Assembly: GCA_911728455.2 (NCBI GenBank)
Contig: OU452239.1
Span: 8,742,192-8,806,191 of the forward strand
Length of the DNA: 64,000 bases
Reading direction: 5' to 3'
From: Marthasterias glacialis
Lineage: Eukaryota; Echinodermata; Asteroidea; Forcipulatida; Asteriidae
Shown: positions 1 through 11,374 of the stretch, piece after piece
Numbering within the stretch: the first letter of the stretch is position 1
How the letters are laid out: each line of letters starts with the position of its first letter
Notes under the pieces: generated by a model
What the model was told of the DNA's origin: nothing
What the model saw: only the letters and a program-made list of their open reading frames with translations
Databases searched by the model: none
Translations under genes and position numbers: made by a program

Positions 1-9
1 CCGAATTTG

Positions 10-452
10 TGGAGCGGCGTGGTCGAGCGGTTTAGTGCATCGTATTCAAATTCTGCTGTTCACAGCGTGTGGGTTCGAATCCCGCCTTGCTGGTCTCGGT
101 GCTTATGTCCTTTAACAAGATTACTAATCAGGCAGCTTATGACCATATTTGAGATGTCTGTAGACACTCCGGATAAAAGCACACCATTTTTTTCCCCGTG
201 TGCTACTTATTACCCAAGCTTTACGTTTTTGATAGGGATCACTTCCCCAAGACAAACTATGGCGGCCATCTTGGATTTTCAAAATGGCCACCATTGAAAA
301 ACGCATATTTACCAATATACACAATGAGTTGCTTTTTTCGATGGATGGGACGAAAAGCTGTAGCTCCAGTGTACCAGGATAGGTTGTGCTAGGATATGTA
401 GTGCACGTAAAAGAACCCAGAACACGTATTTTGGAAGAGCAGAGGTTTACCT
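10..452 (+). mobile_element. tRNA-derived SINE in DSCAM intron
   Basis: The head has a pol III A box (TGGTCGAGCGG, near 20) and a B box (GGTTCGAATCC, near 72). The end near 400-420 (TGCACGTAAAAGAACCCAG) matches the body of other SINEs in this window, such as the one at 46.8-47.2 kb. The middle is diverged, so this is an old copy. It lies in the intron upstream of the first visible DSCAM-family exon. Confidence 0.6.
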
Positions 453-642
453 CAGTGTTTCTGGTTAATTGCATGTAACTTTTTCTAAAGGTTTTACTCA
501 AGCTTCTGAGTTACAGTGGTTGTTCGCTCGGCATCCGTGGTTTCATTACCAGAAATTAATAATAACAATAATACAAATAATAAATAGTAATTACACTGCT
601 TTTGAATTGGGTTGTTCTTTGCTCTTTTTTTTTCATTGCCAG

Positions 643-846
643 ATGTGGATGTTCTGGAGGGGGCAGTTGGTGGTGACCCATATATGAACTTTAACCCTGA
701 TGACTCCTCTGACGTCCTGTTCCCCAGTATGAGTACATTCAGGTCAACTGGTTCTGATGACGCTAGTCTTGGTGATTTAGGACCGCATGGGGGCGTTGTT
801 GACGTGGACAGACTCTACGACTTGCCCCCAGACTGCGAATACTTTG
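643..846 (+). CDS. DSCAM: DSCAM-family tail exon 1 of 6 visible
   Basis: The acceptor follows a T-rich tract (TTGCCAG|AT) and the donor is TTTG|GTGAGT. The exon starts and ends in phase 1, so it could be skipped without a frameshift. It encodes an acidic, Ser/Asp-rich segment (VDVLEGAVGGDP to YDLPPDCEYF). The tyrosines in DPYMNF and LYDLPPD are possible phosphotyrosine sites; that is inference only. Confidence 0.8.
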
Positions 847-3800
847 GTGAGTTTTGATAATCTCTTACATACAGCAAGGAGAGATTCAAAGCCGAGGAGA
901 CTGATGGGAGGATTTGCTTGGGAAGGAGGGGCGTTTTATCGAGAGTGCCACCATTATTAAGCAGGAGCTGGGTCTATTGCCGTGGGGCCTACACCCCACC
1001 AACCTGAACCTTCCATGATCTGGCACCAGCTGATGAGAGTTTTAAGTGTTTGTCTTTAAAAAGCTCAAATATGGCTAATGAAAGCGAATTCTTAAAGACG
1101 CGGGCTCGTCATCGTTACCCGACGGCGATTTCTGTGGCACAAAACGATCAAGTACCCGTACCTCTAGTTTAAACACACAACGCATGCACCGATCAAAGGT
1201 GATCTTTCGTGGCACGAATTTGTTTGTTGGGCGTTGACAACGTGCATCTTTAATTTTGAATTCTCCTTCTATAAGCAAATTATTGCATTAAAAAAAAAAA
1301 AAAAAAACAAAAAAAAAACAAGAGTTGTTTTATTTATTTATTTATTTATTTATTCACCAGTTACTTCTGGTAACCGTGCTTCTATGTCATCAAGCCACGA
1401 CTATGCCTGTCTGGATGACATCCGACCTCACATGATTCCAGTGGTGCCCAACCGTCCTCAAAACGTGTACTGCGGAACACCAGCTGGAAGACAAACGCCC
1501 TCTCATGGTACCCACACGCCCTCGCGCAGTGTACACACACCGAGCTCCTCTGAGCGACGACGAGGTACAAAGTTATGCATATTTTGTGCTTGGGTTTTTC
1601 ATAAACATTTCTGTTCTATTCATTCCACCGATGCAAACATTAACATCTATCAAATTGTTGCGGTACCTGCTGCTAATAATACTGGATTCGAACTGGCCCA
1701 TCGTCACCGGGCGTGCTCGTGGTCTAGTGGTTTAGACATCTGCTCTAGTCATGCGGGAGTCGTGGGTTCGAATCCCACCCGAGTTGCCTGTGTTTTTTTC
1801 CACAGGACTCGAAAGCACTGAGTATACAGTGCTCATCACACATCGGTGTAAGGCAAATTGAAATTTATATTCATTCCCCCGATGCAAATATTAACATCTA
1901 TCTAATTGTTTGCGGTACCTGCCGTTAATAATACTGGATTCGAACTGGCCCATCGTCACCGGGCGTGCTCGTGGTCTAGTGGTTAAGACATCTGCTCTAG
2001 TCATGCGGGAGTCGTGGGTTCGAATCCCACCCGAGTTGCCTGTGGATTTTTTTCCACAGGACTCGAAAGCACTGAGTATACAGTGCTCATCACACATCGG
2101 TGTAAGGCAAATTGAAATTTATATTCATTCCCTCGATGCAAATATTAACGTCTATCTAATTTCTTTTGACGTTTGTGCTCAACATGATGCCCTAATTATT
2201 GATTCTAGAGTTTCCCATTTGTGCATGTACTTGCGTGGGTGGCGCAATCGGGAGTGCCAGATTAAGGGCCGTTGCCCCCCCCCCCCTCCCCCACTCACCC
2301 TTTATACTTTAATTGTAAAGTTTAAGCAATGTCTTTGGCCACCAGATGAACATGGTTAGTGATAGTATAAGTTGGTACTCAGCTAAAACGAAATTGACTA
2401 CAACACTACAGAGTAATAGCGTAAGGCACTTTGATGCATTGTTTAAAAAAGAACCTCATTGTTTATTTTTTTCGTTGTTAACTCTTTCTTACAGCCCACT
2501 CAAAGCGAGGTAGCCAAGCCTCCATCTGCACCACCGTCTCCGTGAGTGAGGAGCTAGCCTCGGCCTATGAGAATGCATGCCAGCTTGAACAGGCCCGAAG
2601 GCGAAACCCCCGCTCAGTGACGTCCCCGAACAACGCTGGGCATCATGACTTCGACTACTCGACTGCAAGCGACATCGAGGCTGGAATACGCCACTTCACA
2701 GCATCGCCACCATTACCCTCCGTACCAGAGAGAACAGATAGTTATGTTCCGCGGACTACATACATGAAAGAGGGTAAGGAAATAAGAATGATACCAAAAG
2801 TGTATTTACTAAACACTTTTTTCAAGCTAAGTAAGCCCCTCCAATCAATTTACAATATTATCGCCTCTGTTCATCGGGCCTGATGCATTCCTAAAACCAT
2901 CTCAACTCCTTTGGAGTATTCAGCACCGGCAACCAAATGGGCACACGGGTTGCTAATCATTCTCATCAACAATATCCACCTTATTGGGTGGAGAGAACAT
3001 TTTCAGGAGTTGAAAATTGGAATATTCCATTTGTCAGTAAATGAAAATATTCTCTCCATTGCACGAATGCAAAACATTCAATATTTGTTTTATTCAACAT
3101 CCACGTAGATCTTTGTTATTTGATTGGAGGATAAAACTATATAATTAACAAGATTGCATTCTGAATGTGGGCGTTTTTCTACTGCTTCGTTTTTGTACAC
3201 GATGGTCAGGCATGCAGTAGAGTTAAAGGGATAGAACGCAAATGATCGCTGAACAGTACCATAAATGCACGCTTAATGACGTAGCAGTGCAACAGTGTGA
3301 ATAAGAAATGCCGTGTGACCTGCAATCCTCCAATCAAATGACAATGGTCTACTTCGGTGTTATATAATACCAAATATTGTTTGAGGTTTCCTCTGTCACT
3401 CTGTCGCCTCTATTGTTTTATCTCTAGAGAACTAGGCTAGCCTGAACAACAGCCAAAGCTGTACTTGTTTATGTTTATAATGTTGATCTACTGAAACTGT
3501 TTGTTCAATAATGAATGAGTACTGGCCCCTTATTATATTTACAAAGTCCACCTTTTCAAGTGCCAGCCTACTTGACACTTTCTAGTAACTACAGTTGCAT
3601 TTGCGTTGCTTTTAAGATTAAGGTTTAATAAAAGAAACGATATCACATCTGTTGAAAATGTTTATATGGTTATTTGTTTTGTTCTTATGTGATTAAACAT
3701 CTCATCTCTCCAGGTGCCCGACCAAGGGAACACATGCGCCGTGTTAGCACCACCTCTCCTCACCCGAGTGAGACCAGCGAATCCGAGCAGGACAGGGCTA

Positions 3801-6800
3801 GGTTCCACGTGCAGGTGTACCGACCATCCCGCTACAAGGTCAATAGGAGAGGGCAAAGGAAAGGTTACATGGCATCCAGACCCGTCATTAGGGCGAGCAG
3901 GGGACCAGCGAGAAGGCAGCGGCAGTAAGTACAATCGTAATTGGATTTGTCCAAATTGTTTTAACCACAGTTTGCATGTTCTGCAGAAGCCTCTGACATG
4001 ATTTCATCTCATCTTAACAAACACCGTATAAGTAATATCACCTGTTATTTAAATCAAATTTAAGATGTGACTGGATCTGTAATTGGATCTTCACGCGCTT
4101 ATAATTATATTATAATTTGTGGGCGTTTTTTTCGAAGAAGTGTTTCTACACTCTGCCGCGCAAGTTCTCAACCATCCAAGTGATATTAATGCAAAATTCG
4201 ATTGTTGTCAGGGCAGGTTCTTTTTAGTTTGAGTAATTTTGATTGCATGTCCCACTCGGTAACATATACTGATCTCTTTCCTCAAACAAGGGGTTTTGGA
4301 TTGTAACTCTCAATAAAGCTTATCAGATGACAAGGACACCCTCTCCAATAATTTATCTTGTTGGGCATTTTCAGCCAATTAAAAATCAAGTGCGCGCCTG
4401 CATAAAAAATCAATAAACAAAGCTAGAATGGGGGTTTTGTCAATGGAGCAAATATGATGATTATTTTTTTTCGAACGCTCTCACAATACTTGCTGATTTG
4501 ATTTTATACAACTATAGCTCCACGTTTTTACCTGTAACTGAAATATGTAAAGCGAAAATATTTAGTGCAGCCTGGTTCATATGCTGAGCGTAAGTGGTGA
4601 TCATTTGAAATGAACAGATGCATAAATTAAATACGAAACAAGCAAACAATGTACACCGGTAAAATTAACTTCCCGTGCACTCGCTGGAAGAAATGTCTTC
4701 GCCACGCCACTTATAATCTTGTACGTCAACTTTACGGTGTTAAAACAGTCTACGGCTTTTCAATATGCCGTAGTTTTGACAGCAAGAGGGCGCGATACCA
4801 ACTCCATTTTGAACATATACAAATGTTTCAAAACATTAAAAATACAATTATTTTCCTTGCAAATATCTTACACTGATTACATTGTAAAACTGTCAATAAA
4901 ACCCTCTCAAAAGTTGCATATTAACTGCTTTGTTTGAAGTCTAATTGCAACTGGTTTACCGCACTCTTTCTGTAGTTTGACTCTCAATGTAATGTCCTCT
5001 CTTTTGGTCTGTTAATGGGAGGATGGAATCCTGTTTGAGAAGTTTGGTGAGCATTAAGTGTACTTGAAGAAATGTATTTGCCATTGCTAGTGATAAATGA
5101 AGGCACTGTCTAGTGATGTCACAAAAAGAAATCAATGTCATAACAGGTGTACTCAGGCTGTTCAACAAACTTTACAAGGACAAACACTTATAACTTGAAA
5201 TGATAAACTTATATAGATTTCAATCAAAGATTATAGAGCCCCGTAGGCGCAAGATGGGGGAACTCTGGCTGAAATGTGAAATCTCACTGGACGCCATTTC
5301 GGCAAGTGAACGCCATTGATACAGCACAAAAACGTGGGTACCAGTGTAGACAATGACAATTGCTATCAGTGGTAAACATAGGCAATCACTTGCAAAAATG
5401 GCGCCCATGCGTATTTCACTTTCCAACAGTGGATAAAGGCACAGTTCCCCATCTTGCGCCTACAGCGCTCTATAATCTTTGTTTAAATAAAAATAAAAAT
5501 ATATGAACCCTTGTAATTAATCAATCAGTTTAAACAATGAATCCAAAGCATTTTTGAAAAACTGACTTAACACGAAATATTATGAAAGTAGTCAACTGAA
5601 ATGTACAATTACATTAGGCTCTTCTACATCTGGCCTTTTTTTCTTAAAGTCAACGAATCACAGCATGGATCTTCAATTAAGAAATCGAAAAAGGTATTCA
5701 TGCTATTAGGTCTTTCAGAATGGTTGAGGCTTTGCATTCGTTCAAGAACATCCACTCTCAGAAGACCGACCACAAGTCGTCTCGACCCAAAGTAAAAAAG
5801 GCTAATTGAAATTCCCCAGGTCCCCAGCCTTGGATTTTAGCCATTTATGCCAGAACCCTAGAGTGAAATGCATTTTTGAAGTCCTTCATCCAACAATTGT
5901 GACCTACGGGGGTCTGCGTCTCCTAATATCATTATGGCAAATTGGCAGTTGGTCTTGCCTTCTTCAGTCACGTCCGTTTGTAGTGAATTTTACGGGTAAA
6001 ATCACACTTGCGGATCATTCATGCTTGACATTATGTTGTTATTGTGTACGAGCCGAAGTCAGTCTCCTGACTGAAACTCTTTCCTCAAAAATCATTGATT
6101 CATCCGTTCTTTTTTTAATGTGCTTACGATGTATTTTCTAAAACAACTTTGGGGCAAAATGTATTATTTATCTTACAAAATGAGTTTTGCATTCTTTGCA
6201 AAAATTATTATTGCATTAAACTTTACCTCTTTTAAAAGTAAAAATACAAAATAATAATAATAATAATAATAGTAAAAATAAAACAAATAAAAACAGTAGT
6301 CTGCTGTAGTTAGCACGAAAATGTGCTTACCGTTAAGCAGCGCTAAGAAATTGTCCCCAGGATAGTGGTCGTGGAAACCAGGGGACCAGTAAAATATCTT
6401 TCCAACTGGTCTGTCGCTTGCCACTTGTTATATATAAACCGCTTAATGTTCCAATCACTTCAAAAATACACCTCCCATAGAAAAGACCATGGTGAAAGGT
6501 AACCTTAAAATTTTGGACAAGGGAAAAAGCAGTCGGAGTAGTGGAATAACAAGCAAACTGGTCACACTAGCTAGTCACTGGAAAAGTTAAAGGGGCTGTG
6601 TAGTCATGATTAGAGCAGGCCAGTAGCTGTGCATGGATGGATGAACTCTCACCCAGATACTGCACACGCGCACGCTTGCGGTCAAACCGCAAAGGGTTCC
6701 GTCCATTGATCTCGATTGATACTGTGACAGCATTAACGGAGATCAATGGTGCCGTCTTTGCCAAACTGTGACACGGCCACCGGCGAGCACGCGCGCATAG

Positions 6801-8371
6801 TAACTGAGTTATTCCACTTACTGCTATACTCACGACGACATAGCCCCTTTAAAGAGCTAAACCTACTGATGATAAAGGTTTAACCTCTTCCTCCTTCCAA
6901 TGAACATGTTTTGACTAATTGAAAAAAATATATATATCTTTTTTTTTTTTTTGGTCCCGTTGTAAATTGCAAATAAAATGTGTCTGTTTCGTTTCCATAG
7001 ATTCGATAGCCGGAGCAGTACGCCAAGTTCCAGCTCTCCCGATTTTAACGGTTCTCGTGGACGGATCAATGTACGGCATGATCCGTCCAGCCCGTCAGAG
7101 GGCTACATCTCGCTGCCCTACGACAGCTTCAGCGCTGCACCAAGTGGTGTTACTGACAGCGACACTGGCACCGAGCTGAGATGGAAGGGATATCATTTCA
7201 GGAGAAGACCCCGGGAAAAAGGTAAATAGAAGATCAAAAATATGTATGAACTCAAAAGTGATTCAATCCAACTGATGGATTGCACCAGGCCTTGTACATC
7301 TGGAAGTTGCTATACACTGCAAAACCGGGGGGGGGGGGGGGGGTAGAAGCGATTCTCTTGGTACCTATATGTGACAACACCGACATGGTGTTAGTTATCC
7401 CCATTGTATTATTGTCTTTGAAATTAAGAAAATTAATTTAACACCCCAGTTTTTGCACTGTGTAAAAGCCCGTCCTTACCCAGGACAACACTTGATTTTG
7501 TGTGTGGAAGTTACCAAATAGTCATTGTACACTACGTTAATCAAATTTAGCTAAAACAGTTTTTTAAACATAACATTTCATTTGCCTGATATACACAACG
7601 AGTGGCATGCAAGGACTTGAACAGTGTGCATATTGGGGCCGTGTCGTCATGATTATAAAAGTAAATGGAGTAGCCCAGTTACTAAGCGCGCTTGCGCGTT
7701 GGAGGTCACATCACAGTTCCACAAAGACGGCACCCTTTGTGATTTGACCGCAAGCGTGCATGGGTGCAGTATCTGGGTGAGAGTTCATCTTTCCACGCAC
7801 AGCCACAGAACTGCTATAATCATGACGACACAGTCCCTTGAAGTATGTCAAGTTTAATGTGTATTTGATGTCTTTTCATTCAATGCCAGGCTCAATCAGC
7901 GAACCTGAAAGATGGCATGCCAGAAAACCGCCCCTCCCACCACCTCACCGGCAATCGATCACCCCCGTTCCAAAGGTGATACATCCCGACACCAAGTATC
8001 ACGTTCCAAATTACGCCGTTGTCAAAAACGACAGAACAATATATGCTGATCCCAAATGGAACCGGGATCACCCCGAATGGAGAACAGAGGCCACTATAGC
8101 AGAGAAAGAGGACCCCAAATGGGACGAAGAGGATCCCAAAAAGGGTGGTCAGGAACCCAAATGGGACACAGAGGACCTTAAATCTGGGCACGAGGTTTTG
8201 TCAGAACACTCCTCGTTCCCATCATGCTCACCCCCGCTCCCACCTCCAATGAGGCGTCACAGTCCGGATGGGAACGATCATGTCATGGAGGAGATTGAAA
8301 TTCATGTACTGTCCTCCACAACCTCGACGGATTCACCGTCAAATTACAGAGATGAGTTTACCATTGTATAG
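643..8371 (+). CDS. DSCAM: DSCAM-family cell-adhesion receptor, cytoplasmic tail (3' part of gene)
   Basis: DSCAM proteins are Ig/fibronectin-III single-pass receptors for neurite self-avoidance and guidance. Six exons are visible, 643-846, 1361-1564, 2495-2773, 3714-3924, 7001-7221 and 7890-8371, giving about 533 residues. All junctions are GT-AG and keep one open frame. Family assignment rests on exon 3, whose SEELASAYENACQLEQ and RHFTASPP segments match, from memory, the vertebrate DSCAM tail (YEELARAYEHAKMEEQ, CRFTASPP). The C-terminus EFTIV, a class I PDZ ligand, matches the vertebrate SYTLV. The last exon has SH3-type motifs (RKPPLPPP and PPLPPPMRR), as expected for a tail that recruits Dock/Nck or PAK adaptors. 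The ectodomain and transmembrane helix are outside the window. I cannot tell DSCAM from DSCAML1; a single pre-duplication gene is likely in an invertebrate. The tail is longer than I recall for vertebrates. Confidence 0.85.
1361..1564 (+). CDS. DSCAM: DSCAM-family tail exon 2 of 6 visible
   Basis: The acceptor is TTCACCAG|TT after a TTTA-rich tract; the donor is CGACGAG|GTACAA. Both ends are phase 1 and the length, 204 nt, equals that of the previous exon. It encodes a Ser/Thr/Pro-rich linker with TPSHGTHTPSRSVHTPSSSE, which offers several proline-directed phosphorylation sites. A tandem SINE pair begins about 55 nt downstream of the donor. Confidence 0.8.
1619..2163 (+). mobile_element. Tandemly duplicated tRNA-derived SINE (2.2 units)
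   Basis: A unit of about 251-254 bp starts at 1619, repeats at 1870, and starts again at 2124, where only about 40 bp remain. Each full unit contains a tRNA-like block with A box (GGTCTAGTGG) and B box (GGTTCGAATCC) near 1712-1790 and 1966-2040. Each then has a short hairpin (CTGTG, T-rich loop, CACAG). The anticodon arm pairs poorly, so these are SINEs and not working tRNA genes. The units are very similar, so the duplication is recent. It lies in a DSCAM intron. Confidence 0.75.
2495..2773 (+). CDS. DSCAM: DSCAM-family tail exon 3 of 6 (conserved signature exon)
   Basis: The acceptor is TTTCTTACAG|CC and the donor AAAGAGG|GTAAGG, phase 1 to phase 1. The exon encodes AHSKRGSQASICTTVSVSEE, then LASAYENACQLEQARRR, a linker, and SDIEAGIRHFTASPP. 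This order, a Ser-rich stretch then an AYE helix then FTASPP, is the conserved block of vertebrate DSCAM tails and is the strongest evidence for the gene's identity. Confidence 0.88.
3105..3352. mobile_element. MITE with ~28-bp inverted repeats (DSCAM intron)
   Basis: The left end (GTAGATCTTTGTTATTTGAT at 3105) and the reverse complement of the right end (GTAGACCATTGTCATTTGAT) match over about 28 bp with four differences. Both continue into TGGAGGAT. The interior of about 190 bp shows no open frame. No target duplication is clear. Confidence 0.65.
3714..3924 (+). CDS. DSCAM: DSCAM-family tail exon 4 of 6 visible
   Basis: The acceptor is CTCTCCAG|GT and the donor GCGGCA|GTAAGT. It enters in phase 1 and leaves in phase 2, the only phase change in the set. 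It encodes a strongly basic segment (GARPREHMRRVSTTSPHPSE to RASRGPARRQRQ). The RRVST site fits a basophilic kinase consensus; that is inference. I recall no vertebrate counterpart, so this part may be specific to the lineage. Confidence 0.78.
5225..5481. mobile_element. MITE with ~40-bp inverted repeats
   Basis: The left end (CAAAGATTATAGAGCCCCGT at 5225) and the reverse complement of the right end (CAAAGATTATAGAGCGCTGT) match over about 40 bp. Both continue as AGGCGCAAGATGGGG. The element is 257 bp and non-coding. The flanks TTTCAAT and TTTAAAT may be a decayed target duplication. Confidence 0.75.
6587..6852. mobile_element. piggyBac-type MITE, copy 1 (TTAA target site)
   Basis: The ends are TTAAAGGGGCTGTGTAGTCA and, as reverse complement of the right end, TTAAAGGGGCTATGTCGTCG. 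Each side begins with TTAA, the classic piggyBac target duplication. Two more copies lie at 7631-7843 and 59314-59526. The interior is non-coding, so movement would need a transposase supplied elsewhere. Confidence 0.75.
7001..7221 (+). CDS. DSCAM: DSCAM-family tail exon 5 of 6 visible
   Basis: The acceptor is TTTCCATAG|AT and the donor GAAAAAG|GTAAAT, phase 2 to phase 1. It encodes FDSRSSTPSSSSPDFNGSRG, then a segment ending LRWKGYHFRRRPREK. The SEGYISLPYDSF region contains two tyrosines in possible adaptor-binding contexts. The junction with exon 4 reads in frame across the phase-2 split codon (Gln). Confidence 0.78.
7631..7843. mobile_element. piggyBac-type MITE, copy 2 (decayed ends)
   Basis: It shares GGCCGTGTCGTCATGATTAT at the left, the interior CAAAGACGGCACCCTTTGTG, and the right end with copies 1 and 3. 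The outer TTAA is degraded on both sides, so this is an older insertion. It ends about 45 nt before the acceptor of the last DSCAM exon. Confidence 0.7.
7890..8371 (+). CDS. DSCAM: DSCAM-family last coding exon with PDZ ligand
   Basis: The acceptor is CAATGCCAG|GC and the stop is TAG at 8369-8371. The segment contains an SH3-class proline motif (RKPPLPPPHR), then three DPKW-like units (ADPKWNRD, EDPKWDEEDPKK, QEPKWDTEDLK), a second proline motif (SPPLPPPMRRH), and the C-terminal class I PDZ ligand TIV. The acidic DPKW repeats look like local expansion of a CCCAAATGG-containing unit; I know no counterpart in vertebrate DSCAM. Confidence 0.85.
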
Positions 8372-9250
8372 CACCATAGGGGAAGCAGTGTATATTCTAA
8401 GAGAATGCAAGTTTAGACCAGTTTTTCAGCATAATTATTACATAAACCTACTACATGAATCTGAGATTCTATAACGCGTCACTTACAATGCTGCTATTGA
8501 GTAACAGTGAAGATAACTACATGTACAACATTGTGAGACACGGCCGACAACTTTACCGTTGAAAACTTAGCCTTCGTTTACCACTAATCAGCTCTGATGG
8601 CGAGTCTACCCTCGTTAAACATCATTAACATCGAATTTATAAGCCCATGAAGGAATCTCAAGAGACCGAATGAGGAAAGCAGACAAGCCTTGGAGGGAAA
8701 GAGAAACCGTATAAAAAAGAAATTTCAAAGGCAAGTTTAATTTAAGTTACTGCCTCTTAACCTTACCATAGTGCTGCGGTTGGTTGACTATGGGCCAAAA
8801 GAAGGGGGCAACTGAGAAGTCAACATGCTGTTTACCGTCAACAGTTTGATTACGTTGGTTTGCCAAAATACAAAAGAGTTTCATCACAAAACTGACGTAA
8901 AACTGGTAACTAAATGACTCAAAAAAGCCAAGTTAATCAACGTCTCCGGAATGCTCAGTTCAAGCGCATGAACTTTTTTTTAAATAGTGTTGCCACCAAT
9001 CTGGGCCTGATTCATGTCTCTGGTCACCGCGGAATTGAATTCTGCGCTTATGGCCATGCTTTCAACCTTTGTAACAAATGCATAGTGTTTAGAGAACCTA
9101 GATGTGGTATATATATCAATATAAATAAATATATTGAGAATTGCAAAAGATAATTATAACACAAATCATTTTGTTGTTTGTAAATATTATGCGATACCCC
9201 ATACTCACTTGAAATAAATTCAACAGTTACATGCATGTGGCCAGCAAGGC
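8372..9250 (+). other. Probable 3' UTR of the DSCAM-family gene
   Basis: This A/T-rich sequence follows the stop and has no coding signal. Candidate polyadenylation signals AATAAA occur at 9124-9129 and 9213-9218. Neither has a distinctive downstream element, so the true end is uncertain. Confidence 0.4.
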
Positions 9251-9517
9251 AAGCATCACTGAAAAAATTTAAGTCACAGATGAGATTTACATGAAGTTAT
9301 TTAATTTCCCTGAGGTACAGAGCCAGAGTCGGTTGATGAAAAATATATTAAAATAGAATCTGACAATGAATATTGTTGATGAAGAGTGACCCCCCAAAAT
9401 ATTGAAAACGTCTTACATATCTTGAGACGTCCAAAACTGAGTAGTGTACCCATAATCATTTACAAACATGCAGTATTTAGTATATGACATGTGTAAAATG
9501 ATAGTTCAGTTTTATAT

Positions 9518-9656
9518 CGACCCCCATGCATTAACGCGCAACGGTGCTGGTACGCTGACGTCACGTGCACGTTATTACACCCACAAGAGCCGCTGTCATC
9601 CAATTTTGCCTCAGTGAGGGCGCTGTTTGAGTGTGACGTCACATGCAAGGGGTCTA
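9518..9656. mobile_element. Short inverted-repeat element
   Basis: The left end (GACCCCCATGCAT) and the reverse complement of the right end (GACCCCTTGCATG) match imperfectly. TGACGTCAC occurs near both ends, at about 9558 and 9634. It has no coding content. Boundaries are approximate. Confidence 0.4.
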
Positions 9657-10099
9657 TTGTTACAACAAATTGTTAAACTACCCTACCATAGCGCAGTTTC
9701 AGAGAACCTTTTAAGCAGATTGCTTAAGTCTTCTAATCAGAAGTTAGCAGGGAAACGATAACAAACGGTCCACATGACATACTTCAGTCTCTGCTTGTCA
9801 CTGGTAACCTTTTGGTGTTAAGCAATATTTTTTTTTTTTGCTTAGCTAAAGATGTTGCTTGAGGCTGTAAACTGTTTCTCGTTTAATCTCCACTAATACA
9901 TTGCAGAAAATATCAGAGCTACATGCAGGCCTACTGCCGTTAATACTCGTCTGTGAAATTTATACAAAAAGTGAATTATTGACATAAAAATGTGAAACAG
10001 TCCTAAGAAAACAAAATGTAATACCAAAGCAGGACTGACTGATGCGAGCTGAAATTTTCCATTGTAATCGATTGAGAAATTCGGCGCTTTTGGATATAA

Positions 10100-10245
10100 C
10101 AAGTTTCAATTTTGGGGTGAACAGAGACGTAGACTGGAGCGGGTTTTGAGCCAGGACCCCAGAACTAACATGCTGGCGCTCTATCACCTGAGCTGTAGTA
10201 GCGGTCGTGTTGTTGGTCTCCATATTTCACCAAGTCAGTTTCCCT
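10100..10245 (-). mobile_element. tRNA-Lys-like SINE, minus strand
   Basis: Read on the minus strand it has an A box (AGCTCAGGTGATAGAGCG), a decayed B box, and the tail GTTCACCCCAAAATTG. The same head and tail order occurs at 22716-22850 and 33297-33420, which defines one family. Confidence 0.6.
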
Positions 10246-10249
10246 TGTG

Positions 10250-11374
10250 GCTTATTGTATAATATGTTCCAAATGGTTAGAAATTTACTCTGTGATCTAA
10301 ACACTTAATTAAGTTTTTTTTTAAGGGGGGACAAAATACATCATGCTAAGGAAAAATTGCAGTACACAGCGAGTATAGTACACATCGGTTCACAAGCCCA
10401 TGCCCAGAGAAAGTGAATGTTTAGATTTTTGTTTCATTTACAATTGGTTTGATTTCCCTTGGGGGGGGGGGGGGTAAAAGGCTTCACTCATATCCGAACA
10501 ACATGTACTCAACACGATGAAATGCAATTACTGTCGTAGAGGTCACATTGTACCTGTATTGGTTGAGAAAGAGATTTGAATTTCATGTCATTCAATGTCA
10601 TTCAGAGGCAGGTGGCTTTCTTCTGTTCCATTGATTAGTGTTGTTTCTTACCTCGTCGTCAATATTATGAGATTACAATTTTAAAATGCCTTAAGCTTGC
10701 CAAAAAGAAGAAGAAAAAGAAGAAAAAAAAAACAGCAAGAAAACAGAGGGGAAAACCCTGAGCACTCCCGTAGCACGTTTATTTATTCTAAAATGAAAAG
10801 TGAAGGGTGTGCGTTGTTAATTCTGTACATGTAATCAAGGTTACCCAAGTAATAAATTGACCAATATCAGACAAAGTTGAAAAATTTCTAATTCAAAAAC
10901 CAATTCTTTACATTGGAAACATGGTTTTACTGAGGCATGATAATCATATACTTTATACCGACAACATGTTAAATTCTTTTATACTATATCGGTGATATTC
11001 ACAATTACATGATTTTTTTTTAAATGTTTTTTTTTTTTTTTTTTTTTTTTGGGGGGGGGGAGTTTGATGGTTCTTCGGTCTTATAACGGTCTTATAACGG
11101 TCTTATAACGGTTTTACTCGGAGTTTGGGTCCAACATGGGTCTGCCTCACAAGTTCATGATTCAGTTCAAAGCCTTGCCGCGGTCATGTTGCAAAAACAA
11201 AAAATCCGTTTTAAGGTTTTGTGTTACGATGCACAAGGATGTTTATGTATACTAAAAAAAAAATGACAAGATCCTGCATGGTGTTGGGTTGACACCAGAC
11301 CATTCTAGTACTGATTCCCTGCAACAACGTCACAGCTTGCTACTGCTGTAATGCTCACCAATGTGGGAGTCAAC
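10250..11374. other. Intergenic, low complexity
   Basis: It contains poly-G at about 10460-10475, an A/G-rich run near 10705-10735, and a T-run followed by a G-run at about 11026-11060. I see no gene or further repeat family. Confidence 0.6.

Larger units (their letters stand above)
3925..7000 (+). other. DSCAM intron 4-5 (3.1 kb)
   Basis: I see no coding signal here. It holds the MITE at 5225-5481, a TTAA-type MITE at 6587-6852, an ATA microsatellite at about 6251-6270, and a poly-T run just before the acceptor at 7000. The remaining stretches (3950-5200, 5500-6240, 6280-6580) show nothing I can name. Confidence 0.7.

Noticed and set aside
1708-1790. tRNA gene with A and B boxes
   Set aside because: Anticodon arm pairs poorly and the unit is part of a tandem SINE with a second copy at 1960-2040.
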